Source of the DNA: Candidatus Acidiferrales bacterium
Lineage (GTDB): Bacteria; Acidobacteriota; Terriglobia; Acidiferrales; UBA7541
Length of the DNA: 64,000 nt
Reading direction: 5' to 3'
NCBI GenBank assembly: GCA_035934015.1
Contig: DASYYH010000003.1
Location: 1-64,000, forward strand
Positions 1 through 8,253 of the stretch are shown one piece after another. The position numbers and the translations under genes are program-made. Numbering within the stretch: position 1 is the first letter of the stretch; every line of letters starts with the position of its first letter. The notes beneath the pieces are model-generated. The model made no database searches. It was given only the letters and a program-made list of their open reading frames with translations, and had not been told where the DNA came from.

Positions 1-2
1 CG

Positions 3-104
3 GTGAAACGCAAACTCTCGGCTCGCGCACCCGGTCGCACGCTGCGCATGCAAGGCCGTCAAGCCCTGCTGCTCGGTTTGAGTTTCAATTTGTATCGCCT
101 GTAG
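3..104 (+). pseudogene. 3' end of a probable transposase (partial)
   Basis: The frame is open from the window edge and ends at TAG 102-104. The 33 visible residues (VKRKLSARAPGR... then LLLGLSFNLYRL) are basic, then hydrophobic, like the extreme C-terminus of several DDE transposases. The rest lies outside the window, so the family cannot be named. Whether the gene is whole or a remnant is unknown. A mobile-element end here fits the scrambled Rhs region that follows. Confidence 0.35.
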
Positions 105-1169
105 CATCGACGCCTTTTTCATAGGATGTCAACAGAGCCATCATGTCTTTTCGTTTTTCTTGGTCCTAAACCATAACGTTCGGTCTTACAAACCGCGACG
201 CGCTGTCAAGCCCTCTGGCTCCTGGTCTACCAAGCTGTTTAGACGTGCGTTACGTTATGCATCTCAGTAAAATAGGATCTAGCCGGTAAAAAGCTTTAAT
301 AACCTTGTTGGGTTGTTCCGTAACAGGGGCCATCTACGCCAAACTAGCAAACGGAAAAATTCCATGCAACGCGGGGAAGTATCATATCGCCGCGCGAACG
401 TCGCGACGGCAGTTTGGTCTGCCAACCTGCCTCGACGTGCCTCGGTTATGCGTTTCGACGAAACCCACGACGCAGACGGTGTGCGGGTAGCCCGCCTCAA
501 TTCCCATGTCTTTGTCTTTCTTAACAAGCATAACGGAGCGCACTCGCCTCCTTCTATATGATAACATAATACGGATTAGAGGAAGATACGCTTGGGGGCA
601 AATTTGTGTCAAGCGGTATTTGAGCGTTTTGGAGGGAAAGGTGCGGAATTGCAAGTTGCACAAACGAGTTGGGTTAAGCGGCTCGTCTACAATTTCTGTA
701 GTTATGGATAGAACGATTCGCCTGGGATGGCGGTAGAGGTGAACAAGGCTTGCGGTGGGGGCTGCCGAGGGGCATCCATTGCGGAGACGGGCTTGGGTCG
801 AGGTGCTGGCTCGGCGCGCAGTGCGATAGTGGTGGACGTGGACTTCCCTCGGATGAACAGCTTTCAACGGAAATGCATTTTCAGAGGCAGACGGGCTGGG
901 TTGAGTGCCGATGCGATGCGCTTCGCTTCGTGGTGGTTGTGGATGAGGTTTCCCGGCGGAGGCGGACCCGCCGTGAAAGGACTGCCAACAAGAGCATATT
1001 TTAGGGACACGTCGCGTTAGCTCAATGCGCTTTATGGGCCAGGCGAGCGGTTCAGTCGTCGGGAGAGGTGATGGCGGCACGCTCCGCAAAGGAGGAGTCA
1101 TAAGGTACGATCCCGGGCGGTTTTTTCGTCCATGGTAAGCGCGCCAAAGGGGTTCGGGTTCCCTGCGTG
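105..1169. other. gene-poor stretch, no supported gene
   Basis: Open frames exist on both strands, the longest a 239-codon minus-strand frame at 382-1101. Their translations are Arg/Pro/Ser-rich, match no family I know, and lack a ribosome binding site. I see no RNA gene. A 13-base sequence at 1001-1013 recurs inverted at 2989-3001 and may mark an old insertion boundary. The stretch is probably decayed sequence between a mobile element and the Rhs tips. Confidence 0.5.
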
Positions 1170-1706
1170 ATGCAGCACAAATGACGGGCAGCGGCCGAGA
1201 ATCTCGTACTCGCGGGCGAAAAAGCGCGGGCCGCGCAGAGATGCGAAGGCTCAGCCTTCGCGCTTCGGGCGCGCGCCAGAGGAGGAGGGTTTACGCGGCT
1301 GCGCCGAGAGTTGAAATTACGGAGGACGGGACAATGGGTAGCCGACTCGTTGTGTCGCGTGTCCAAAGTGCGCCGGAGAAAAAGAATTTACGCGACGCAG
1401 CGGCTCAGCGCGTCGTAACTGAGCCCGAATGGCCCAGCGCTCAGGAATTGGCCAGGCTAGTTCGTGCTGCAAATGGCAGATTCTTCCTACGCGACTGCAG
1501 CGAGAGTTGAAATTGCGCGCATGGAGGCGGCAGGGCGATGGAAGCACTGGGTTAGCGGCAATGTGCGAAAACGCGGATGGCGAGACGCTTCAATTCCCCT
1601 CTGACGCTTCGATGGGAAAAATCTTCGCCAACATCGGAGCTGCGCGGCGCGCGGAGATGCGAAGGCGGGGCCTTCGCGCTTTGGACGCGCGCCAGAGAAA
1701 AAGAAT
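1170..1706 (-). pseudogene. degraded Rhs tail with internal repeats
   Basis: On the minus strand around 1212-1180 the codons read REYEILGRCPS. This is the same signature as the Rhs core 'REYEILGRWPSPDPAG' in the three larger copies, but it quickly runs into stops. Between about 1228 and 1735 a degenerate unit recurs three to four times at irregular spacing. It includes 'agaatttacgcgactgc' and 'gagagttgaaatt'. An inverted pair 'gcgaaggct/agccttcgc' lies at 1241-1261. I read this as a fourth, decayed Rhs tip eroded by small duplications. Confidence 0.5.
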
Positions 1707-2234
1707 TTACGCGACTGCTGCGGCGATGCCGGCCGGGTCGGGCGAGGGCCAGCGGCCCAGAATCTCGTATTCGCGATACGCCGCGTCGTAGAGATTCGTC
1801 GTGGTGTTCTCCGCGTTCCCCGCAAACGCAATGTTCGTCACGCCCGTGCTGCCTGAAGCTGCATACGTCTCGCTCCTTCGGCTACGCTCAGGACAGGCTC
1901 CCGGCGCATACGCCAAATCATTGTACATCGTCCGTGAGGTCGTGGAAGCGAAGCGCGAACTCCCGATCCAGTCGGAATGCTGATAATACGGCGACGAGCC
2001 GCTGGACTGCCACACCTCCGCCGTCTCGCCCGGCATGGGAACCCACGCTTTGACGAACGTTTGGCCATTCATCAACTGCATCTGGAATCCTGTGGGAGAG
2101 TACTGAATTTGCGTGTAGCTGCCTGATTGCCCTTGCTCCACCATGCGTCCCAACGCACCATAGGTCATGGTGACAGAATCAATCGTCGTGGGTAGCGCTG
2201 CCACGGAAGAGTCGTGATCTACGAAAAACTCCAT
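1707..2234 (-). pseudogene. Rhs core fragment, truncated tip (Rhs tip 1)
   Basis: The 175-residue fragment matches the Rhs repeat-associated core seen in the neighbouring copies. It runs from 'YGALGRMVEQ' through 'FQMQLMNGQTF' and 'YYQHSDWIGSSRF' to 'GRWPSPDPAG', and stops about 7 residues later. There is thus no variable C-terminal tip. The first 20 or so residues do not match the other copies and there is no Rhs body upstream, so independent expression is doubtful. It carries the shortest form of a palindromic insertion ('CPERSRRSE'). It is probably a cassette that lost its toxin end; it could still donate core sequence for recombination with a full-length rhs gene elsewhere. Confidence 0.7.
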
Positions 2235-2282
2235 ACTCCAAAAAGACCAAAAAACGAAGCCCGACCAACCCGCACTCGTCCC

Positions 2283-2717
2283 TCACGGCCTTGTCGAAAG
2301 CTCAATCTTTGCCAAAGCAGTTCGATAGGCCACGAAATAACCGAGAGGCCCACTGAATAACCACACGACAATAGTGATAGTGATGGCGAAGTTCGCCGAG
2401 ACCAAGCCCATCTTTACCGCCGAGTAAGACAGCGCCGTCACGGCCAGCTCGATGAATGCTGTGGATGCGATGGCCATGTTGCGAGCGCGCCGCTTCGGAG
2501 GGTCTTCGCGCCGTCGGTTTATTCTATCGAAGAAAGGCCCAACCACAATTGGCGCGACTGCCAAGGCGATGTACGGACCAACAAGTCTGTGCACAGATAT
2601 CTTAAAAAGCCATAGGCCCAAGAACAGTGATCCCGTCTCCAGCAGTAGCCAGGTCCCCAGATACCAGAACATCCATACGAAGCAACTCTCATTGGCCCTG
2701 GAGAGTGAAAGCTTCAT
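2283..2717 (-). CDS. small multi-pass membrane protein, possible Rhs-tip immunity
   Basis: The protein has 144 residues. I chose the ATG at 2717 because AGGAGG sits 7 bases upstream; the frame also extends upstream to 2789 without such a site. Four hydrophobic segments are visible, at about residues 12-35, 42-62, 82-105 and 110-132, with a basic loop 'RINRRREDPPKRR' between the second and third. I do not recognise the family. It lies just upstream (in transcription) of the truncated Rhs tip 1 and downstream of tip 2. That is the usual place for an immunity gene, and a membrane immunity protein would suit a membrane-acting toxin. This role is inferred from position only. Confidence 0.6.
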   Translation of the reverse strand: MKLSLSRANESCFVWMFWYLGTWLLLETGSLFLGLWLFKISVHRLVGPYIALAVAPIVVGPFFDRINRRREDPPKRRARNMAIASTAFIELAVTALSYSAVKMGLVSANFAITITIVVWLFSGPLGYFVAYRTALAKIELSTRP

Positions 2718-3064
2718 GGCGCGCCTCCTACGATCCGGGGCCACAGGTGACTGCCTGCTTGATTGCTGAATACGCCCTCTTCGTCTCAAAGATGCTGATG
2801 CCCGTCAGGGCGACACCCCCCTGCCGATACGGCTACTGCTCCAAAGCTAGCCGCTGCGCTTTGTTTTCAACACGTTAACCGGGAGCGCCCGAAGGTTAAC
2901 CGCCAGCGCCGGAAATTTTGTAAGACGTTGATTTTTCGATGGTTCCTATACAGCAACCCAAGTTGCTGTGCAGCACCCTTTTAGGGGTGACGTGTCCCTA
3001 AGAACACCCCGTGCGAAGCACGGCTCTTTACGGCGCTCCCCGGCGCTCCCCGTTAACCAGGTGG
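2718..3064. other. gene-free spacer with short inverted repeats
   Basis: I see no gene in this stretch. It contains the palindrome 'cagcaacccaagttgctg' (2951-2968), two variants of 'gttaaccg..agcgcc' around 2874-2920 and again near 3050, and the 13-base inverted partner (2989-3001) of the sequence at 1001-1013. These look like mobile-element or REP-type debris between cassettes. Confidence 0.45.
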
Positions 3065-3553
3065 CTAACCCCTCGCTCTCATCCGCCGGGACTTGACGTA
3101 AACTATAAATAGAACTGCCACAGCGATGACATCGAATGCGACGCCCAACGGAACGTGATAATCGAACCAGGCGTTTAAGAGGAGCACGAGCACGACGATC
3201 ACCCAGAACACAGGGGAACGCCCCTTGAATCGATCAAAAAATGTAGGCCGCACTGGTTGGATGGTGTGCTCGCCTTTTGGTGAAGATTCGGGAATTTTGG
3301 AACCTAGTACACGTCCGCCGAATAGTTCTCGTCCCCACTTGTCAACTTCTACGCCACAACTGGGACACGTCCAACCACCCCACATCTCTTGGCGAAGAGA
3401 CTGCGGATGTCGCAGCTTTGGAAGCGGCGTGTTGCAGCGCGGGCAAGAAACATCGCAAGGATTGATTCCCCACCTGTTCTTTGCAAGAGTTCCGTAAATC
3501 ACTACGGCCCCACCGACAGCCAGCAAACCCAGAATCACGACCAGAGGAATCAT
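3065..3553 (-). CDS. membrane protein with internal zinc ribbon, possible immunity of Rhs tip 2
   Basis: The 162-residue protein starts at ATG 3553, with AGGAAG 8 bases upstream. An N-terminal membrane segment (about residues 2-23) is followed by a soluble part with two CxxC pairs ('CPRCNTPLP' and 'CPSCGVEVD'), a likely zinc ribbon. Two closely spaced hydrophobic segments follow near residues 112-152. It begins 47 bases after the stop of Rhs tip 2 on the same strand, the standard place for a toxin tip's immunity gene. I know of no described immunity family with this layout, so the role is inference. Confidence 0.65.
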   Translation of the reverse strand: MIPLVVILGLLAVGGAVVIYGTLAKNRWGINPCDVSCPRCNTPLPKLRHPQSLRQEMWGGWTCPSCGVEVDKWGRELFGGRVLGSKIPESSPKGEHTIQPVRPTFFDRFKGRSPVFWVIVVLVLLLNAWFDYHVPLGVAFDVIAVAVLFIVYVKSRRMRARG

Positions 3554-3600
3554 CGCCGCTCTTCCTTTCGACCGCGCTGTGCGACCAGTTCGCCCGGGCC

Positions 3601-5064
3601 CTAAGACGGGCCGTAGGCTCCGGTGTTAGAGCAAACAAAAGTAGCCGCAGCGCCCAAAAACACACCTGCCCCTGCACCTGCCACGCCCCCAACGACTCCC
3701 CCTACGATCGCACCGGGGATGGCACCAAGGCCAGCCGTGGGAACTCCTAGGCCATCTGCCCCTGCAATTGCCCCTCCTATGGCACCCTTTGTTGCGCCGC
3801 TCGCCATCCAGTTCAATATCCCACCGGAAGGAGAGTGTCCGCAAAGGTCCCATTTGGCTGCGGCCTTAGCTTTTTGCCACAGAGTCGGCGACGGCTGCGG
3901 TGTCGGTGTTTGCGGTGATTGCAGTGACTGCGGTGATTGCAGTGACTGCGGTGGCTGCGGAAACTGGGGACTGAATATGAAAGCGGTCCCCGTTGGTTGG
4001 AAGGGGTCGACTGTAAATGTACAAGCCACAACCGGGCAGAACGGCTGTGGCTGCGACGAGCTAACCACTGGAATGTTGTTTATCCCGAAAAGAACGGGAG
4101 GCTGCCCAGATACTCCCTGACCAGGTTGGAATCCCCCGTTGGGGATTTGTCCGCTATCGTCTCCGACGTAGGCACCATCGAAGGTGCCACTTCCGCCAAC
4201 GCCAAGGGACCCAGACCAATCACTAAAGTAATTGCCGCCGCCGCCGAAGGGATTCTGGTGGATGAAGCAGCCGCTCTGCTGCTGAGGAGGATCGGCCTCT
4301 GCATCGCTGGCGTCTGTATCCGACGGCCCGTCACCGGAAGCCTGCTGCGAGGTGTCCGTGGGCGTCGCTTCCACCGTGGTACATGACCAAGTTCCCAACC
4401 GATCCATCAGCATCAATGGATTGTTGGTCACATAACTGTAGCGATTCCAGCTTTGCGGATTGGCCGGATTCGCGGCGGCCATGCCTGCCGGATCGGGCGA
4501 GGGCCAGCGGCCCAGAATCTCGTATTCGCGATACGCCGCGTCGTAGAGATTCGTCGACGTGTTCTCCGCGTTCCCCGCAAACGCAATGTTCGTCACTCCC
4601 GTGCTGCCTGAAGCTGCATACGTCTCGCTCCTTCGGCTACGCCCACCACGGTGGGCAAGCTCAGGACAGGCTCCCGGCGCGTACGCCAAGTCATTGTACA
4701 TCGTCCGTGAGTAAGTGGATGCGAAGCGCGCGCTCCCGATCCAGTCGGAATGCTGATAATACGGCGAAGCGCCGCTCGCCTGCCACACCTCCGCCGTGCC
4801 GCCGGGCATGGGAACCCACGCTTTGACGAACGTTTGGCCATTCATCAGCTGCATCTGGAATCCGGTGGGCGAGTACTGAATTTGCGTGTAGCTTCCCGAT
4901 TGTCCTTGCTCTACCATGCGTCCCAGCGCGTCGTAGGTCACCGTGACGGAATCCAGGTACGCAGGCGGTACGCAGCGCTGCTTAAAGTCTCGGTCCAAAG
5001 ACGCCATGTCATCATCCGGTGGAGGATCGATTTGTTGCAAAGGGAAGCGTGGTGGGCGTCCCAC
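3601..5064 (-). CDS. orphan Rhs C-terminal tip with glycine-zipper tail (Rhs tip 2)
   Basis: The frame has 487 codons from a GTG at 5064. Rhs homology begins only near residue 38. Core motifs follow, including 'GRWPSPDPAG' at about 185-194 and 'NNPLMLMD' near 215. The remaining ~260 residues are variable: acidic/Gln-rich, then Gly-rich, then Pro/Gln repeats ('PQSLQSPQ'). The last ~70 residues form a glycine-zipper hydrophobic segment (GxxxG spacings around 'GAIPGAIVGGVVGG'). Known Rhs proteins release their tip as a toxin; such a tail suggests membrane insertion rather than nuclease activity. Without the Rhs body it is probably a silent orphan tip, expressed only after recombination. Confidence 0.7.
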   Translation of the reverse strand: MGRPPRFPLQQIDPPPDDDMASLDRDFKQRCVPPAYLDSVTVTYDALGRMVEQGQSGSYTQIQYSPTGFQMQLMNGQTFVKAWVPMPGGTAEVWQASGASPYYQHSDWIGSARFASTYSRTMYNDLAYAPGACPELAHRGGRSRRSETYAASGSTGVTNIAFAGNAENTSTNLYDAAYREYEILGRWPSPDPAGMAAANPANPQSWNRYSYVTNNPLMLMDRLGTWSCTTVEATPTDTSQQASGDGPSDTDASDAEADPPQQQSGCFIHQNPFGGGGNYFSDWSGSLGVGGSGTFDGAYVGDDSGQIPNGGFQPGQGVSGQPPVLFGINNIPVVSSSQPQPFCPVVACTFTVDPFQPTGTAFIFSPQFPQPPQSLQSPQSLQSPQTPTPQPSPTLWQKAKAAAKWDLCGHSPSGGILNWMASGATKGAIGGAIAGADGLGVPTAGLGAIPGAIVGGVVGGVAGAGAGVFLGAAATFVCSNTGAYGPS

Positions 5065-5124
5065 TGAATCCGCGAGACCACGAAGCCGCCCGATTCTGAC
5101 TCCTTCTCGGCTTCGTGTCCGCGC

Positions 5125-5400
5125 TCATTTAGACTGGCCCCTCTGTCGCCATGCCAAGATCTCGCGCGTAAACCACCACCATAGAGTAGACACAAAAAGC
5201 ACAACGCCGATATCCACGATAGCTTCAAACCACCGCCACGGGTATCGTAGGCCAGCTCGTCCTGCAGCCGCCCTGAACGTTACGTAATCTATCGCACGAT
5301 ACAGAATGATAAAAGGGAGACCGAAGCGGAGTACGGACTGCCAGAAACTGGCGCACTTGAGACTCCCTTTCGCTAGCTTCTTCGTAAATGGTTCATGCAT
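5125..5400 (-). CDS. 91-aa membrane protein, candidate immunity for Rhs tip 3
   Basis: I chose ATG 5400 because AAGGAG lies 7 bases upstream; the frame extends upstream to 5442 without such a site. The protein starts MHEPFTKKLAKGSLK. It has two hydrophobic segments (about residues 20-37 and 55-76) separated by a short basic loop, and a basic C-terminus. It begins 31 bases after the stop of Rhs tip 3 and ends 60 bases before tip 2, so it is sandwiched between tips. The pattern tip, small membrane protein, tip matches toxin/immunity cassettes with membrane targets. The family is unknown to me. Confidence 0.6.
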   Translation of the reverse strand: MHEPFTKKLAKGSLKCASFWQSVLRFGLPFIILYRAIDYVTFRAAAGRAGLRYPWRWFEAIVDIGVVLFVSTLWWWFTREILAWRQRGQSK

Positions 5401-5431
5401 CGTGATCTCCTTCCAATCCAGGTCACCCCAT

Positions 5432-6493
5432 CTAGCCGCCACCGCAGGCTGCGAGACTGGATTTCAATTGGTTTATGATCTGCCTTGTGTCGACATAGTT
5501 GTGATACAGCTGCACTGCGGTTCCCTCTAGTAGCCCCCCAAGGAAACCGACGACTGCACCGGGGACGGCTGCCTCCACACAACCGACCTCAACGGTGGTC
5601 ACGCACCCAATCACGGCCCCACTTACCGTCCCTGCGACTGCTGCCTTGAGTGGATTCTTAAACTGATTCCGAAGTGAATACAAATCCGCAGCAGCGGCGT
5701 CAGCATTTGTATAAGCTTCAATCTCGCAATTTTCTACATCATCAGGAGATTTGGGCGATGTCGGTGATTGCGGCGTGGGGTTGCCTGGGCTGCCGGGGCC
5801 GCCACCCCCACCGAAGCAGTCGCCGCCTCCGCAGAGGTCTCCGCCACCGGGGCCGCCTCCGCCGAGATTAAAAACATAACAAGTTTGATAATTGAGTTCT
5901 CCGACGCATAGCGTCTGCACTCCACCGCCGCCACCACCGCTGCTACTACCACCACCGCACGGCACTAGTGCCCCGTCTACGTCACAATAGCCCCCGTTGT
6001 CAGGACCACAATCGACGTCATTCGGGACTCCACCCTGTCTGGCTGCAGCATAGGAGAGCGGCCCTCGTTCTTGCATGCCTGCCGCGAAGCAGCCCTTCGG
6101 CCCGAACCCCGACGGATCGATCAATAGCAGCGGGTTGTTGAACACGTAAGCATAGCGATTCCAGCTTTGCGGATTCTCCGGATTCGCAGCCGCGATGCCT
6201 GCCGGATCCGGCGACGGCCAGCGGCCCTGAATCCCGTACTCCCGGTATTGCGCATCATACAACGCTGCCGACGTATCCTCGTTGTTCCCTGCAAACGCAA
6301 TGTTCGTCACTCCCGTGCTGCCCGTCGCTGCATACGTCTCGCTCCTTCGGCTACGCCCACCACGGTGGGCAAGCTCGCCCAGGCGGGCAAGCTCAGGACA
6401 GGCTCCCGGCGCATACGCCAAATCATTGTACATCGTCCGCGAGTAGGTGGATGCGAAGCGCGAACTCTCCAGCGAAGATTTGTTTTTTTCCAA
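5432..6493 (-). CDS. orphan Rhs C-terminal tip with Gly-rich and membrane-like tail (Rhs tip 3)
   Basis: The frame is 353 codons from a TTG at 6493 with no ribosome binding site. Rhs similarity starts abruptly at 'SSRFASTYSRTMYND', so this copy lacks about 100 core residues that tips 1 and 2 still have. 'GRWPSPDPAG' and 'NNPLLLIDPSG' mark the end of the core. The variable tip is Cys- and Gly-rich (long G runs), then has a soluble helical part, then a hydrophobic glycine-rich segment (around 'AVAGTVSGAVIGC' and 'GAVVGFLGGLLEG') and a short polar tail. It is most likely a silent toxin tip. The 5' junction near 6470 adjoins the virion module. Confidence 0.65.
   Translation of the reverse strand: MEKNKSSLESSRFASTYSRTMYNDLAYAPGACPELARLGELAHRGGRSRRSETYAATGSTGVTNIAFAGNNEDTSAALYDAQYREYGIQGRWPSPDPAGIAAANPENPQSWNRYAYVFNNPLLLIDPSGFGPKGCFAAGMQERGPLSYAAARQGGVPNDVDCGPDNGGYCDVDGALVPCGGGSSSGGGGGGVQTLCVGELNYQTCYVFNLGGGGPGGGDLCGGGDCFGGGGGPGSPGNPTPQSPTSPKSPDDVENCEIEAYTNADAAAADLYSLRNQFKNPLKAAVAGTVSGAVIGCVTTVEVGCVEAAVPGAVVGFLGGLLEGTAVQLYHNYVDTRQIINQLKSSLAACGGG
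6357..6392 (-). repeat. two nested 18-bp palindromic insertions inside Rhs tip 3
   Basis: Compared with Rhs tip 1 (1871-1900), tip 2 has an 18-base insertion at 4643-4660 containing 'cccaccacggtggg'. Tip 3 has the same 18 bases at 6357-6374 plus a second 18-base unit at 6375-6392 containing 'gcccaggcgggc'. Each unit ends 'gggcaagc' and keeps the reading frame (CPERSRR, CPELAHRGGRSRR, CPELARLGELAHRGGRSRR). The flanks 'ccttcggctacgc' and 'tcaggacagg' also occur in part at 17320-17336. Confidence 0.85.
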
Positions 6494-6646
6494 GCATTTT
6501 CTTGCGAGCGACGCCCTCGATTGTGTCCAACTTGATCAGCTACCGCTCACGATATACTGCACCATGGACAATCATCTTGGCAATGGCGCAAGGCTTGCGA
6601 GGCGGCAGAGTGATGGAGATGCTTCAGGCGCGCGGCGATTGTGGCG

Positions 6647-7411
6647 CTAGCGGCAATGGCCGGAGGAGCAGAGGGCGGCGGAGGAGATTGCGCCGCCGAT
6701 GAGGAGGAGTTTCGCGTCGTGGCCGAGGCGGCGCCAGAACGAGCCGCCCTTGAGCGCCTTGAGCGCGGCGTCGCGCTGCTCGCCGGCGGCGGAGAGTTCT
6801 TCGCCGGCGAGTTTGAGCTGCCGATTTTTTGTTTGTAAATCCTGCTGCGCGGCGGCGAGCTTCGCCTGGCATTCCTTGCACGATTCCACGTAGTCGCGCA
6901 GAGCGGGCAAGTCAATTTGCGGAATCGTGGCCAGCGCGGGCGGAAGCGAGTTCCCTGCTGGCGTTTGCGCGGGCTGGAGCGCGGATTTTGGCGCTGAAGA
7001 TTGTGGCGCAGCGGACGCAGCAACATTCGATGATGCTTGCGCGGAAGCGGCCGCGCGCGAAGTTGCAGGCACAGTGATTTCGACGGGTTCCGGCGTGGGG
7101 ATTTGCTTCGGAAGCCATGCGGCGATTTGCGCGGCGGTTTTCAGTTGTGCGACTTGCGCTCGCATCGCGGCGATTTGCTGCGCGGTGGCGCGATCGCGCG
7201 ATTGCTCGGCGGCGGTGAGCGCGTCGTACTGCTTTTTCTGCTGCGCGAGCAACTGGCCCTGTGCGGCGATGGTTGCGGTGGCGTGAAGCAAAGCGTCGTG
7301 CGCGGAGAGCCACTCCTTAAAAACAAAACCGCTGGCGGCCAGCGCAGCGACGAGAAGCGATTCGCGCCAGTATTTTGCGACGGCAAGCGTCGCCGTGGCG
7401 AACATGCCCAT
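6647..7411 (-). CDS. coiled-coil membrane protein of the phage lysis region
   Basis: The 254-residue protein starts at ATG 7411 with GGGAG 11 bases upstream. It has an N-terminal hydrophobic segment (about 13-32), then long Ala/Gln-rich coiled-coil stretches (about 40-95 and 175-225) separated by a Pro/Ala/Ser linker. A 'CKEC' pair near residue 177 and a hydrophobic C-terminus (about 232-250) complete it. It is the last gene of the virion strand, after holin candidate and transglycosylase. The topology recalls spanin-type envelope proteins, but I recognise no family and the two-membrane layout is only suggestive. Confidence 0.6.
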   Translation of the reverse strand: MGMFATATLAVAKYWRESLLVAALAASGFVFKEWLSAHDALLHATATIAAQGQLLAQQKKQYDALTAAEQSRDRATAQQIAAMRAQVAQLKTAAQIAAWLPKQIPTPEPVEITVPATSRAAASAQASSNVAASAAPQSSAPKSALQPAQTPAGNSLPPALATIPQIDLPALRDYVESCKECQAKLAAAQQDLQTKNRQLKLAGEELSAAGEQRDAALKALKGGSFWRRLGHDAKLLLIGGAISSAALCSSGHCR

Positions 7412-7740
7412 TGGAAAATCTCCCTTTGCGAATTTACGATTGCGATTTCATTTTTGCGCGTGGACGATTCGAGCGGGAAGTATTGCGACGACGTTTCAGC
7501 GACAGAGATTCGGATCTGCAGAGCCGCGCCTTGCAGGCGCGCGGGCAGGGCAAGCCCTGCCCCTACGAAGGCAACACACGCGGCGAGTTATTTCACGCCG
7601 TCTAAATTGGTGAAGTCGCGCGGCGGCGATGGCACAGGAGCGCGAATGGCGTCGAGCGCGCGGCGAAAAGTTGCAGCGCAGAAAAGCGATGCGGCGAAAT
7701 GGGCTGGAAGCCGGCGATCGCGCAGGATTTTATGGGCGCG
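7412..7740. other. spacer with REP-like palindrome; minus frame continues past the transglycosylase stop
   Basis: A GC-rich palindromic repeat (roughly 7528-7570, 'gcagggcaagccctgc' and flanks) lies here. On the minus strand, the frame of the transglycosylase gene stays open after its TGA (7741) for about 45 codons to a TAA near 7602. It reads '...RALDAIRAPVPSPPRD' and 'FTNLDGVK'. There is no ATG, GTG or TTG near its beginning, so I do not call a gene. Confidence 0.45.
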
Positions 7741-8217
7741 TCACGACGCGGTTTTGTATTTCTCGGCGCACGCGAGAACCTCGCTGGCGTAGGAAGGATT
7801 CGCGCCGCCGTTATAGGCCTGGAGCGCGTCGGGCAGATTGCCGTGCTGCAGGCGCAGCTTTTCGCTGAGCGCGCGGCATTGCCATTCGATGCCCGTCGCG
7901 GGATCGCACAGCGCGGCGAGACGGCCGCGATAGCCGAGTTCGCGCGCGAGTTCGCCCATCACCTGGCCGAGTCCCCAGGAGAACGCGCGAGCGCGAGCCT
8001 CGGTCGAATCATGCAGCGCGCCGGAAGCGAGCATGGGCGCGATGTAGCGCGTGAAAAAAGCGTCCTCGTAGCGAATGGTCCACGGCTGCCAAGAGCTTTC
8101 GCGCTCGATCTGGCCGCAGACGATGTGAGCGAAGAGGCCGTGCGCGGTGGCGATGGCGCGAGCCAAAGCGATGAGATCATCGCGCGCGATTGCGTTTTGA
8201 TTTTGCGTGGCCGACAC
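7741..8217 (-). CDS. phage lytic transglycosylase (SLT-like)
   Basis: The 158-residue enzyme is predicted to cleave peptidoglycan between MurNAc and GlcNAc at lysis or entry. The start is GTG 8217, with AAGGGA about 7 bases upstream. The transglycosylase signature is clear: 'CGQIERESSWQP' holds the likely catalytic Glu40, 'SWGLGQVM' corresponds to the family's GLMQ motif, and 'ALQAYNGGANPSY' is the typical AYNxG motif. There is no signal peptide, which fits release through a holin; the holin candidate starts 432 bases upstream and ends 36 bases before this gene. It closely resembles stand-alone phage SLT domains in length. Confidence 0.85.
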   Translation of the reverse strand: MSATQNQNAIARDDLIALARAIATAHGLFAHIVCGQIERESSWQPWTIRYEDAFFTRYIAPMLASGALHDSTEARARAFSWGLGQVMGELARELGYRGRLAALCDPATGIEWQCRALSEKLRLQHGNLPDALQAYNGGANPSYASEVLACAEKYKTAS

Positions 8218-8253
8218 AGCAATTCCCTTCCCGGCTTTCTTTCGCGCGAGGCG

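Noticed and set aside
382-1101. 239-codon minus-strand frame near the left end
   Set aside because: No family signature, no ribosome binding site, unusual composition; probably chance or decayed.
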